Of a stretch of 64,000 nt of DNA, positions 44,039 through 52,217 are shown in pieces. The DNA lies in NCBI GenBank assembly GCA_035630615.1, contig DASQKI010000038.1, forward strand, positions 1 through 64,000, in the 5' to 3' direction. The stretch comes from DATFRX01 sp035630615. GTDB lineage: Bacteria; Actinomycetota; Actinomycetes; Propionibacteriales; Nocardioidaceae. Positions within the stretch are counted from its first letter, which is position 1, and each line of letters opens with the position of its first letter. Under the pieces are notes generated by a model. It made no database searches and was not told the DNA's origin. It saw only the letters and a program-made list of their open reading frames with translations. The position numbers were made by a program, and so were the translations under genes.

Positions 44039-44646
44039 GGTGCGACCTCCGCACGGTCGGTGCCGGGCGTCGTAGTAAGGAGTACCCGGACCTGCCACGC
44101 GTACAACAGTCCGGCCCACCAATAAAGCGCGGTGCCCCAGATCGCGAAGGCCCAGCCGAAGACGAAGGCCAGGTCGGCGATCGAACCGGAGCCGTCGCCG
44201 AGCAACAAGAGCGGGAAGGCGTACAGCAGACAAAACGTGGCGGCCTTGCCGAGGAAGTGCACCGGCAGGGCGCTGTATCCGCGCGTACGCAGGAACGGGA
44301 CCAGCACAAGAAGGAGTACGTCGCGCAGCGGCAACGCGATTGCCAACCAGGTCGGGATGATGTCGCGCACCGCGAAGCCGATGACCACGGCCAGGATGTA
44401 GAGCCGGTCGGCGACCGGATCGAGGATCTGGCCGAGGCGTGAGGCCTGGTTGAGCCGCCGGGCGATCTGGCCGTCGAGGTAGTCGGTGATGCCGGCGACC
44501 GCCAAAACGAGGAGCGCAGCGGCGTCCCACTCGGGTCCGAGCATGAGCCAGAGGAACAGCGGGATGCCGAGCAGTCGCAGCACGCTGAGCAGATTCGGGA
44601 TCGTCCAGACGCGGTCCTCGAGCGCGACGTCTGGATCGTCGGTCAC
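44035..44646 (-). CDS. CDP-alcohol phosphatidyltransferase (PgsA-like)
   Basis: A 203-residue membrane enzyme with about five helices. The catalytic motif DGQIARRLNQASRLGQILD and PVAD (DGxxAR-x8-GxxxDxxxD) is intact near residues 59-81. It resembles PgsA2 (Rv1822), which swaps CMP on CDP-diacylglycerol for a polar alcohol; glycerol phosphate is likely but the head group is not proven. AGGAGG before the GTG supports the start. It heads the conserved operon running to gcvH. Confidence 0.9.
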   Translation of the reverse strand: MTDDPDVALEDRVWTIPNLLSVLRLLGIPLFLWLMLGPEWDAAALLVLAVAGITDYLDGQIARRLNQASRLGQILDPVADRLYILAVVIGFAVRDIIPTWLAIALPLRDVLLLVLVPFLRTRGYSALPVHFLGKAATFCLLYAFPLLLLGDGSGSIADLAFVFGWAFAIWGTALYWWAGLLYAWQVRVLLTTTPGTDRAEVAP

Positions 44647-44802
44647 GCTCTAGCCTCCTTGGTTGACAGATCCGGCACGCCCCCAGAGCACGATGGTCGG
44701 TCCCCGGAGAAATGATTGCTAACGCGGACAGGTTACCTGTCACGACGCCGCAGGTGGGGCGGCGGCTCGCCTCCCGCCGACGACGGCCGACCGACGGTCG
44801 GA

Positions 44803-45684
44803 TCATCGGGTCAGCTCGGTCAAGACGCGGAGCGCCCGCGCGATCTGCGGTGCCTCGTCGCCGGTACGGACGGCCGCGCACAGCTCGATCGTTCCGCCGC
44901 CCGTGAGCGGCCGGTACGACGCGCCCACGACTCCCAGCGCGGCGACCGGCTCCGGCACGATGGCGACGCCGAGCCCGGCGGCGACGAAGGTGACGAGTGT
45001 CGAGGTCTCGCCGACCTCCTGACGGATCCGGGGTTCGAATCCGGCCCCGCGGCAGAGTTCGGCGACTCGACCGTTCATCACCGAGCGCCCTCTCCCCGGA
45101 TGCACGATGAAATCCTCGTCGCGTAGGTCGGATATCCGAAGCCGCTTCCGCTTGGCCAATCGGTGGCCGTCCGGCAGGGCCACGATCAGCCGCTCCCGAC
45201 GCAGCGCGTTGAGCACGATGTCCGGCGGGTCGACCGGCGGCCGCAGCAGGGCGACGTCGATGTCGCCGCGCAGCAGGGCGTCGACCTGGTCGGGCACGAG
45301 CATCTCGCCGCGAAATCCGAAGTCGATCGCCGGCAGCTGGTCGCGGAGCGTTCGAGCCAGGCTCGGCAACAGGCTGTAGGTCGCCGAGCCGACGCAGCCC
45401 ACGACGAGTCGCCCCTCCAGCCCGGCGTCGACCCGTTGCGCCTCGACAGCCGCCGAGTCGACCGCGGCGAGTACCTCGCGAGCGCGACCGAGGTATGCCG
45501 AGCCGGCCGGTGTCAGCTCGACTCGACGCGTCGTACGCCGCAGCAACCGGACGCCCAGCTCCTCCTCGAGCCGTCGGATCTGCTGGGACACGGGCGGCTG
45601 CGCCATGTGCAGCCGAGCCGCCGCCCGACCGAAATGACGCTCCTCGGCCACGGCGACGAAGTAGCGCAGGTGACGCAGCTCCAC
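44803..45684 (-). CDS. LysR-family transcriptional regulator
   Basis: A 293-residue LysR regulator. The winged helix-turn-helix spans residues 1-60 (LRHLRYFVAVAEERHFGRAA; LHMAQPPVSQQIRRLEEELG), followed by a periplasmic-binding-like effector domain of the BenM/CatM kind (LPAIDFGFRGEM, GDIDVALLRPP). It diverges from the 3-oxoadipate operon with a 78-base gap containing two binding-site candidates. It therefore most likely activates that operon in response to a pathway intermediate. Confidence 0.92.
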   Translation of the reverse strand: MELRHLRYFVAVAEERHFGRAAARLHMAQPPVSQQIRRLEEELGVRLLRRTTRRVELTPAGSAYLGRAREVLAAVDSAAVEAQRVDAGLEGRLVVGCVGSATYSLLPSLARTLRDQLPAIDFGFRGEMLVPDQVDALLRGDIDVALLRPPVDPPDIVLNALRRERLIVALPDGHRLAKRKRLRISDLRDEDFIVHPGRGRSVMNGRVAELCRGAGFEPRIRQEVGETSTLVTFVAAGLGVAIVPEPVAALGVVGASYRPLTGGGTIELCAAVRTGDEAPQIARALRVLTELTR

Positions 45685-45704
45685 CGACTCATACTTGCAG
45701 AGTC

Positions 45705-45736
45705 TCAGTCAGACTGAAATGGATACTTCTCCGTAT
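45705..45736. promoter_or_regulatory. LysR operator candidates between the regulator and the 3-oxoadipate operon
   Basis: TCAGTC-A-GACTGA (45705-45717) is a perfect 13-bp palindrome. ATAC-N6-GTAT (45723-45736) resembles the BenM/CatM box ATAC-N7-GTAT. TACGGT (45751-45756) then lies 6 bases before the thiolase ATG. Two sites at this spacing on one face suit recruitment and activation sites of a LysR tetramer. Confidence 0.6.
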
Positions 45737-45762
45737 CGACAGTCGGGGCTTACGGTCGTGCC

Positions 45763-46977
45763 ATGGACGACGTCGTGATCAGCTCGCCGATCCGTACTCC
45801 CGTCGGTCGCTTCGGCGGCGCTCTCGCGTCGGTCGGCGCCGCGACGCTGGCTGCCGAGTTGCTCACGGAGCTCCTGGGCCGCACCGGCTTGCAGGAGGGC
45901 GACATCGATGACGTGGTCTTGGGCCAGTGCTATCCGAACGGAGAGGCACCAGCGATCGGCCGCATCGCAGCCCTCGACGCGGGGCTCGGCACCTCGGTGC
46001 CCGGGGCCCAGGTCGACCGTCGCTGCGGATCCGGCCTCCAGGCGGTGCTCTATGCGGCCGGCATGGTCGCCACCGGCGCCGCCCGATGTGTCGTGGCCGG
46101 GGGCGCCGAGTCGATGTCGCAGGTCGAGCACTACGCGCTCGGCTTGCGCACTGGCGTTCGCGGCGGCAGCGTCGAGCTGATGGACCGGTTGACCCGGGCT
46201 CGCGAGACGGCCGGCGGCCGCCACCACCCCGTACCCGGCGGCATGCTCGAGACGGCCGAAAACCTCCGGCGCGACTACGGGATCAGCCGGGCCGAGCAGG
46301 ACGAGCTGGCACTCCGATCGCAGCAACGGGCCGGAGCGGCTCACGAGGCGGGTCGGTTCGCTGACGAGATCGTGCCGATCACCGTGCCCGGCCGTCGCGG
46401 CAAGCCCGACGTCGTGGTCGATCGCGACGAGCATCCCCGGCCGGAGACGACCCTGGACGCCCTGGCGGCGCTGCGTCCGGTCCGACAGTCCGTCGACCCC
46501 GAGTCGACCGTGACGGCCGGCAACGCGAGCGGCCAAAACGACGGCGCCGCCATGTGTGTCGTGACGACCCGGAACGAGGCCGGACGACGCGGTCTCGACC
46601 CCCTATTGGCGCTGCGCGCGTGGGCCGTCACCGGCGTGGGACCGGAGGTCATGGGCATCGGACCGGTGACGGCCGCGGCCGCCGCGCTCGATCGGGCCGG
46701 GCTCACGCTCGACGACATGGATGTGATCGAGCTCAACGAGGCGTTCGCCGCGCAGGTGCTCGCGGTCTTGCGCGAGTGGAAGCTCGACCCCACCGACGAG
46801 CGGCTCAACCCCAACGGGTCCGGCATCTCGTTGGGCCACCCCGTGGGCGCGACCGGAGCGCGGATCCTCGCGACACTGGCGTACGAGACGCGCCGCCGTG
46901 AGAGCCGCTACGGCCTGGAGACGATGTGTATCGGCGGCGGCCAGGGACTCGCGGCCGTCTTCGAGGCGGTCCGATGA
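45763..46977 (+). CDS. pcaF: Thiolase, probably 3-oxoadipyl-CoA thiolase
   Basis: A 404-residue thiolase. The acyl Cys is in VDRRCGSGLQAVLYA (about residue 89). GHPVGATGAR gives the active His, and MCIGGGQGLA the second Cys. It splits 3-oxoadipyl-CoA to succinyl-CoA and acetyl-CoA; the assignment over plain acetyl-CoA acetyltransferase rests on the operon partners. It overlaps the next gene by 4 bases. A leaderless start fits the TACGGT 6 bases upstream of ATG. Confidence 0.9.
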   Translation: MDDVVISSPIRTPVGRFGGALASVGAATLAAELLTELLGRTGLQEGDIDDVVLGQCYPNGEAPAIGRIAALDAGLGTSVPGAQVDRRCGSGLQAVLYAAGMVATGAARCVVAGGAESMSQVEHYALGLRTGVRGGSVELMDRLTRARETAGGRHHPVPGGMLETAENLRRDYGISRAEQDELALRSQQRAGAAHEAGRFADEIVPITVPGRRGKPDVVVDRDEHPRPETTLDALAALRPVRQSVDPESTVTAGNASGQNDGAAMCVVTTRNEAGRRGLDPLLALRAWAVTGVGPEVMGIGPVTAAAAALDRAGLTLDDMDVIELNEAFAAQVLAVLREWKLDPTDERLNPNGSGISLGHPVGATGARILATLAYETRRRESRYGLETMCIGGGQGLAAVFEAVR

Positions 46978-47744
46978 CGGCGGTCGACGTCAGTTATGAC
47001 GTCAGCGGCCGGGCCGACGGACCCGTCGTCCTGTTGTCCAACTCGCTCGGCTCGACGATGGCGATGTGGGATGGCAACGTCGCCGCCCTGGAGTCGCAGT
47101 TCCGCGTCGTTCGCTATGACACCCGGGGCCACGGCGAATCGCCGGTTCCGGACGGCCCTTATGAGATCGACGACCTCGTCGACGACCTCATTGCCTTGCT
47201 CGACACGGTGGGCGCTGACCGAGCGCATTTGGTCGGACTCTCGATCGGGGGCATGACCGCGATGCGCCTGGCCATCCGGGAGCCGGAGCGAGTCGATCGG
47301 CTCGTGCTCATCTGTACCTCGGCGCGCCTCGAGCCCGTGTCGGGATGGCTCGAGCGGGCCGCCCTGGTTCGGGACAACGGCACCGCCGCAATCGCGCCGG
47401 TGGTCGCCGCTCGATGGTTTACTCCCACGTACCTCGACGCGCATCCGGAGCTTCGGGTGGCGTCCGAGGCCATGGTCGCCGGCACGCCGCCCGAGGGGTA
47501 CGCCGGCTGCTGCGAGGCGATTGCCGCCATGGACCTGCGGGACGATCTCGCCTCGATCAAGGCACCGACGCTTGCGATCGCCGGCGCCGACGACCCGGCC
47601 ATTCCCCTAGACCACCTGCGACGCATCGCCGACAGCGTCCACGACGCCCGGCTGCTTGTCGTCGCCGACGCCGCTCATCTCGCGGCCGCGCAGCAGCCGG
47701 ACACGATCAACGCCGCGATGGTCGCGCATCTGGAGGACCGATGA
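46974..47744 (+). CDS. pcaD: Alpha/beta hydrolase, probable 3-oxoadipate enol-lactonase
   Basis: A 256-residue PcaD-like hydrolase. SNSLGSTMAMWDGNVAALES is its N-terminal hallmark. The catalytic Ser is in VGLSIGGMTAM (about residue 95), the Asp in AGADDPAIP, and the His in ADAAHLAAAQQP. It hydrolyses 3-oxoadipate enol-lactone to 3-oxoadipate. The ATG overlaps the thiolase stop. No pcaB or pcaC is nearby, so the upper pathway is encoded elsewhere. Confidence 0.9.
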   Translation: MTAVDVSYDVSGRADGPVVLLSNSLGSTMAMWDGNVAALESQFRVVRYDTRGHGESPVPDGPYEIDDLVDDLIALLDTVGADRAHLVGLSIGGMTAMRLAIREPERVDRLVLICTSARLEPVSGWLERAALVRDNGTAAIAPVVAARWFTPTYLDAHPELRVASEAMVAGTPPEGYAGCCEAIAAMDLRDDLASIKAPTLAIAGADDPAIPLDHLRRIADSVHDARLLVVADAAHLAAAQQPDTINAAMVAHLEDR

Positions 47745-48514
47745 GTCTCGACAAGGTCGTCGCCAGCGCGTCCGAGGCGGTGGCCGACATCCCGTCGGGT
47801 GCGAGCCTCGCGGTCGGCGGATTCGGACTCGCCGGCATTCCGTGGTTCTTGATCGAAGCGATACTCGACCAGGGTGCCGATGACCTCACGGTGGTGTCCA
47901 ACAACTGCGGGGTCGACGGCGCCGGCCTCGGCCTCCTGCTGGAGCGGGGCCGCATTTCCCGAGTGATCGCGTCGTACGTCGGTGAAAACAAGGAGTTCGC
48001 CCGTCGGTACCTCGCCGGCGAGGTGCAGGTCGAGCTCACACCCCAGGGGACCCTCGCCGAACGGCTGCGGGCCGGGGGCGCCGGCGTCGGTGGCTTTTAC
48101 ACTCCGACCGGCGTCGGGACGCTGGTCGCCGAGGGCGGTTCGCCCTGGCGGTACGCAGCCGACGGGTCCATCGCGGTCGCTTCGCCGGCCAAGGAGGTTC
48201 GGAGCTTCCATGGTCGCGAGATGGTGCTCGAGGAGTCGATCGTCACCGACTACGCGCTGGTCCGAGCAGCGGGGGCCGACCGGGCCGGCAACTGCGTCTT
48301 CCACGCCGCGGCACGCAACTTCAACCCCAACGCCGCCATGGCCGGCCGGATCACCGTGGTCGAGGCCGAGCGACTCGTCGACATCGGCGAGCTTGGACCC
48401 GACGAGGTGCACTTGCCGGGCGTCTTCGCGCAACGAGTCGTGCCGCTAACGCCGGAGCAGGCGACCCGCAAGGACATCGAGAAGCGCACGACTCGACCGC
48501 GGCCGGAGGGCTGA
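47741..48514 (+). CDS. pcaI: 3-Oxoadipate CoA-transferase subunit A
   Basis: A 257-residue family I CoA-transferase alpha subunit. VGGFGLAGIPWFLIEAILDQ carries the GxGxxG-type CoA loop, and VSNNCGVDGAGLGLLLERG and FYTPTGVGTLVAEG follow. With the beta subunit it activates 3-oxoadipate using succinyl-CoA. ATG 47741 overlaps the previous stop, and the next start lies 3 bases after its end. Alternatives are other 3-oxoacid CoA-transferases, but the operon points to 3-oxoadipate. Confidence 0.9.
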   Translation: MSLDKVVASASEAVADIPSGASLAVGGFGLAGIPWFLIEAILDQGADDLTVVSNNCGVDGAGLGLLLERGRISRVIASYVGENKEFARRYLAGEVQVELTPQGTLAERLRAGGAGVGGFYTPTGVGTLVAEGGSPWRYAADGSIAVASPAKEVRSFHGREMVLEESIVTDYALVRAAGADRAGNCVFHAAARNFNPNAAMAGRITVVEAERLVDIGELGPDEVHLPGVFAQRVVPLTPEQATRKDIEKRTTRPRPEG

Positions 48515-48517
48515 GCC

Positions 48518-49165
48518 ATGCCATGGAGTCGCGATCAGTTGGCCGCCCGCGGCGCAACCGAGCTGCGGGACGGCGAGTACGTCAACCTCGGGATCGGACT
48601 GCCGACACGCATCCCCGAATACCTGCCGGCCGGGTCGTCAGTGACCCTGCACGCCGAGAACGGCATCCTCGGCGTCGGCCCGTTTCCGTACGACGACGAG
48701 GTCGATCCTGATCTCGTCAACGCCGGCAAGCAGACCGTCACGGTCCTGCCGGGCGGATCGTATTTCGACTCGGCGACGAGCTTCGCGATGATCCGGGGCG
48801 GACACGTCGACGTCGCCGTGCTCGGTGGCATGCAGGTCGCGCCCAACGGCGACCTCGCCAACTGGCTGGTGCCCGGCGCGATGGTCAAGGGCATGGGCGG
48901 CGCGATGGACCTGGTCACCGGCGCCCGTCGGGTCATCATCCTCATGGAGCACACAACCAAGACCGGCACGCCGAAGCTCGTCGCCTCCTGCTCACTCCCC
49001 CTGACCGGTCGCGGAGTCGTCGATCGTGTGATCACCGATCTGGGCGTGCTCGACGTCGCCGGCGATGTCTTCGATCTCCGCGAACTGGCTCCGGACGTGT
49101 CCCTCGACGAGATCGTCGGCGCCACCGCGGCCCCCGTGCGGGATCGACGCGTCGCGAGTGTTTAA
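48518..49165 (+). CDS. pcaJ: 3-Oxoadipate CoA-transferase subunit B
   Basis: A 215-residue beta subunit. The catalytic Glu lies in LHAENGILGVGP near residue 51. The NLGIGLPTRIPEYLP start and TTKTGTPKLV are conserved. It forms the active site together with the alpha subunit encoded just upstream. It ends the operon; the 39-base gap that follows holds a new promoter. Confidence 0.92.
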   Translation: MPWSRDQLAARGATELRDGEYVNLGIGLPTRIPEYLPAGSSVTLHAENGILGVGPFPYDDEVDPDLVNAGKQTVTVLPGGSYFDSATSFAMIRGGHVDVAVLGGMQVAPNGDLANWLVPGAMVKGMGGAMDLVTGARRVIILMEHTTKTGTPKLVASCSLPLTGRGVVDRVITDLGVLDVAGDVFDLRELAPDVSLDEIVGATAAPVRDRRVASV

Positions 49166-49168
49166 GAC

Positions 49169-49198
49169 TTGACTTATATAAGGGACGGCTAATATGTT
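49169..49198 (+). promoter_or_regulatory. Promoter with palindromic operator for the ArsR gene
   Basis: TTGACT (49169-49174), 18 bases, TATGTT (49193-49198), then 6 bases to ATG 49205. CTTATATAAG at 49173-49182 is a perfect palindrome within the spacer. An ArsR protein binding here would block its own promoter. Confidence 0.72.
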
Positions 49199-49204
49199 CG
49201 CCTC

Positions 49205-49564
49205 ATGCACGCGTTCGACGTCCTCGGAGATCCGGTCAGGCGACGGATCCTCGAGCTGCTGGCCGAGGGAGAGCGTCCCGCCGGCGAGCTGAGCTCGGTC
49301 GTGCAGGCGGAGTACGGGATCTCCCAACCCGCCGCATCGCAACATCTCCGCGTACTCCGAGACAACGGACTCGCAACCGTGCGAGCCGAGGGCGCACGGC
49401 GCCTCTATGCCGTCGACACCGCGCCACTGCGGGAGGTCGATGCGTGGCTCGCCGGCTTCCGACGCTTCTGGACGCAGCGACTCGACGCGCTCGACACGGA
49501 GCTGGCGCGCGGCTCCCGGAGCCGGCGCGCAGAGCCCACACCGCGAAAGGAGACGCATGACTGA
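49205..49564 (+). CDS. ArsR-family transcriptional regulator
   Basis: A 119-residue winged helix protein. FDVLGDPVRRRILELLAEGE starts helix 1, GISQPAASQHLRVLRDNGLA is the recognition region, and a short tail follows. No metal-binding Cys motif is seen, so it belongs to the SRPBCC-linked type and not to a metal sensor. It is co-transcribed with the SRPBCC gene, with which it overlaps by 8 bases. The operator in its promoter points to autorepression. Confidence 0.92.
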   Translation: MHAFDVLGDPVRRRILELLAEGERPAGELSSVVQAEYGISQPAASQHLRVLRDNGLATVRAEGARRLYAVDTAPLREVDAWLAGFRRFWTQRLDALDTELARGSRSRRAEPTPRKETHD

Positions 49565-50147
49565 CTACACCGACCCGGAGCGCTCCATCGGTCGCCGGAC
49601 CATCGGCGCCGGCTGGGCACGCACGGCGCTGATGCGACGTGACTACGACGCACCCACCGACGACGTATGGGACGCCTTTACCGATCCCGAACGGCTGAGC
49701 CGCTGGTTCCTGCCGGTGTCCGGCGACCTGCGACTCGGCGGCGCCTTCAGTCTCGAAGGCAACGCGAGCGGCGAGGTGCTGCGCTGCGAGCCGCCGCGGC
49801 TGCTGACCGTGTCGTGGAAGTTCGGTGATCACCCGGTCGACGAGCTCGAGCTTCGGCTCTCCCCCAATGCCGACGGCGGGACGACCCTCGAGATCGAGCA
49901 CGCGACGATCTCAGACCGAACGGAGTGGGGTGGCCGCTCCTACGACAGCGTCTTCGGCGTCGCCACCGGTTGGGAGCCGGCGCTGTACGCACTCGACCGG
50001 CAGCTGGCCGGCACGCTGACCGACGACGTCGCCGATGCCTGGCGAGCCGGCCAACCGCCGCCGGAGGCCAAAGAGCTGATGGCCCGCTCCGAGCGCGCCT
50101 GGACCGCCATCGTCGAAGAGTCGGGCACCCCGGCCGTCCGAGGGTGA
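49557..50147 (+). CDS. SRPBCC-family (AHSA1-like) protein
   Basis: A 196-residue START/Bet v1-like ligand-binding protein. APTDDVWDAFTDPERLSRWF is the diagnostic N-terminus, LGGAFSLEGNASGEVLRCEP lines the pocket, and LTVSWKFG closes the central strand. AAAGGAG before ATG 49557 fixes the start. ArsR-SRPBCC pairs are frequent in actinobacteria; the protein is a putative chaperone or small-molecule carrier of unknown ligand. Confidence 0.9.
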   Translation: MTDYTDPERSIGRRTIGAGWARTALMRRDYDAPTDDVWDAFTDPERLSRWFLPVSGDLRLGGAFSLEGNASGEVLRCEPPRLLTVSWKFGDHPVDELELRLSPNADGGTTLEIEHATISDRTEWGGRSYDSVFGVATGWEPALYALDRQLAGTLTDDVADAWRAGQPPPEAKELMARSERAWTAIVEESGTPAVRG

Positions 50148-50148
50148 G

Positions 50149-50625
50149 CTACGGGATCGGTGGCAGCGTGGTGGTGTAGACGGCGCGCGACATCACGGAG
50201 CCGATGAGAGACCCGATACAGAGGCCGAGCACAGCATTGAGGCCGGCGGTCGCGATCTGACTCTCCAGCTCGTCGCCGATCGCGAACGGTGCGACCGCGC
50301 CGCACACCGTCGCGAGGGCGATGATCCACCCGAAGAAGACGCGAGGCCGGGGCGTGGTGAGAGCGAGGCCGTGTGCGAGACCCGTGGCTGCCAGGGCCAG
50401 CAAAAAGGCGGTCAAGGCATAGTCGCCCGCGAAGGAGTCGGCGACCTCGAGGAGCAATGCCGGCCTGACCAGATCGAGGTCGAGCACGTCCTGGCAGATG
50501 AGAACGCCGGCCACGGCCACCAGGGCGGCGACACAAGCGGTGGCGAAACCACCGCCCCAAAACCTCGCGGCCTCCACCGAGACCTGCGTTTTCGGCGGCC
50601 GTCCCGCGGCACTCGGGTAAGACAT
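50149..50625 (-). CDS. DUF6069-family membrane protein
   Basis: A 158-residue protein with four helices. The second and third are separated by TTPRPRVFFGWIIALATVCG, typical of DUF6069. ATG 50625 follows GGAGG. Its final bases lie head to tail with the SRPBCC gene. A second DUF6069 protein is encoded at 63488. The function is unknown. Confidence 0.75.
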   Translation of the reverse strand: MSYPSAAGRPPKTQVSVEAARFWGGGFATACVAALVAVAGVLICQDVLDLDLVRPALLLEVADSFAGDYALTAFLLALAATGLAHGLALTTPRPRVFFGWIIALATVCGAVAPFAIGDELESQIATAGLNAVLGLCIGSLIGSVMSRAVYTTTLPPIP

Positions 50626-50757
50626 ATGGACCTCCCAGCCGCGTGAGCGAGGCGGCCGAATCATTGTCGTCGTTGCCGGCGAGACTTTCGACTGAAACGT
50701 TCGATATCCGGCCCTAGATCGCCGGATCTCGCACGCGACGGGTGAGGCTGGCCGCAG

Positions 50758-52182
50758 CTAGTCGAGCGTCTCGAGGTCCGGCTGGCGTCGCCACGTCTGG
50801 GTGGCCGACTCGATCGCGTGGGCGAGCTGGAGGACGCCGAAGTCGTCACCGGGCCGACCCACCACCTGCAGCCCTACGGGAAGGCCGTCGTCGGTGAACG
50901 CGAACGGCACCGACGCGGCCGGCAGACCGGTCGCGGAAATCCAGTAGCACGCACGCATCCAGTCGAGGTACGACTCTGACGGAACGCCGGCAACGTGCGT
51001 CGGATACGGAGAGTCGACGTCGAAGGGCGGCACCGGCGACACCAGCGTCACGAGAAACTCGGACTCCTCCAGGAATCGGCGCATCCGGTGATAGAGCGCC
51101 GTTCGCTTCCGCTGGGCTCGGGCGAGGTCGGCTCCGGTGACCTCGAGACCGGCCCGAATGTTCCAGGCGGCGCTGTCGCCGAACTCGTCGGGGTGCGCCG
51201 AGTAGAGGTCCCCGAGAGTCACGGCGTAGTTCCACGCCCGCCAGGTGCGGAAGACGTCGTCCGCTTCGCTCAGATCCGGATCGCGGTGGGTCACGACGCA
51301 CCCCAAATCGGCCAGGACGTCGGGGCCCGACGCCATCGCCCGGAGGACGGCGTCGTCGACCGGGAGCCCGCCGAGATCGCGGCTCCAGGCGATGTTCGTC
51401 TCGGAGAAGTCCCGGGCCAGCGGCTGGGCGAACCGCTCGGCCGGCTCCGCATGAGACAGCGGACTCCGCGGATCCGGAGCCGCGAGCACGCTCATCGTCA
51501 GCGCGACGTCGGCGACGGTCCGCGCCATCGGGCCGGCGACCCCGAACGTGAACCACGGGTCGGCGCTTGGCCACACCGGCACCCGACCGGGCGACGGTCG
51601 CAGCCCCACCACGTTGCAGAAGCTGGCCGGGTTGCGGAGGGAGCCACCCATGTCGGAGCCGTCGGCGATCGGAACCATCCCGGAGGCGAGGGCCGCGGCC
51701 GCTCCCCCACTGCTACCTCCAGGCGTACGGTGCACGTCGTACGGGTTGCGGGTCGCCCCGAACACGGCGTTGTAGGTCTGCGACCCCGTACCCCACTCGG
51801 GAGTGTTGGTCTTGCCGAGCGTCACCGCGCCGGCGCCGACGAGCCGCTCCACCACGAGCGAGTCGGTGTCTGGCACATACGAGCTGCGCAGCGGCGAGCC
51901 GTACGTGGTTCGGATTCCCTTGGTCTCCGTGAGGTCCTTGTGGGCGACCGGCAGCCCGTGCAGCGGGCCGAGCGTGCGTCCGGCCGCGAGGGCCGCGTCG
52001 GCCAACTCGGCGAGACCCATCGCGTGCTCCGTCGTCAACGTGACGATCGCGTTGACGCTCGGATTGCGGCGAGCGATCTGCCGCAGATGGGCCTCGAGGA
52101 GCTCGCGAGCGGATAGCTCCCGGCTGGTCAGCAGGCCGACCAGCTCGGTCGCGGGACGGAAACAGAGATCGTCGTCAGGCAT
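50758..52182 (-). CDS. Amidase (amidase signature family)
   Basis: A 474-residue amidase with the complete Ser-cisSer-Lys triad: Lys in GLPVAHKDLTETKG, the cis-Ser in TPGGSSGGAAAALA, and the nucleophile Ser in GSDMGGSLRNPA. It hydrolyses an amide to acid plus ammonia or amine. It lies 35 bases behind the CoxL-type gene in the same direction, so they may form one catabolic unit: oxidation of an N-containing ring followed by amide cleavage. The substrate remains open. Confidence 0.92.
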   Translation of the reverse strand: MPDDDLCFRPATELVGLLTSRELSARELLEAHLRQIARRNPSVNAIVTLTTEHAMGLAELADAALAAGRTLGPLHGLPVAHKDLTETKGIRTTYGSPLRSSYVPDTDSLVVERLVGAGAVTLGKTNTPEWGTGSQTYNAVFGATRNPYDVHRTPGGSSGGAAAALASGMVPIADGSDMGGSLRNPASFCNVVGLRPSPGRVPVWPSADPWFTFGVAGPMARTVADVALTMSVLAAPDPRSPLSHAEPAERFAQPLARDFSETNIAWSRDLGGLPVDDAVLRAMASGPDVLADLGCVVTHRDPDLSEADDVFRTWRAWNYAVTLGDLYSAHPDEFGDSAAWNIRAGLEVTGADLARAQRKRTALYHRMRRFLEESEFLVTLVSPVPPFDVDSPYPTHVAGVPSESYLDWMRACYWISATGLPAASVPFAFTDDGLPVGLQVVGRPGDDFGVLQLAHAIESATQTWRRQPDLETLD

Positions 52183-52217
52183 GGATTCTCGTCATGAGCT
52201 CGAAGCCGACCCCTTCA

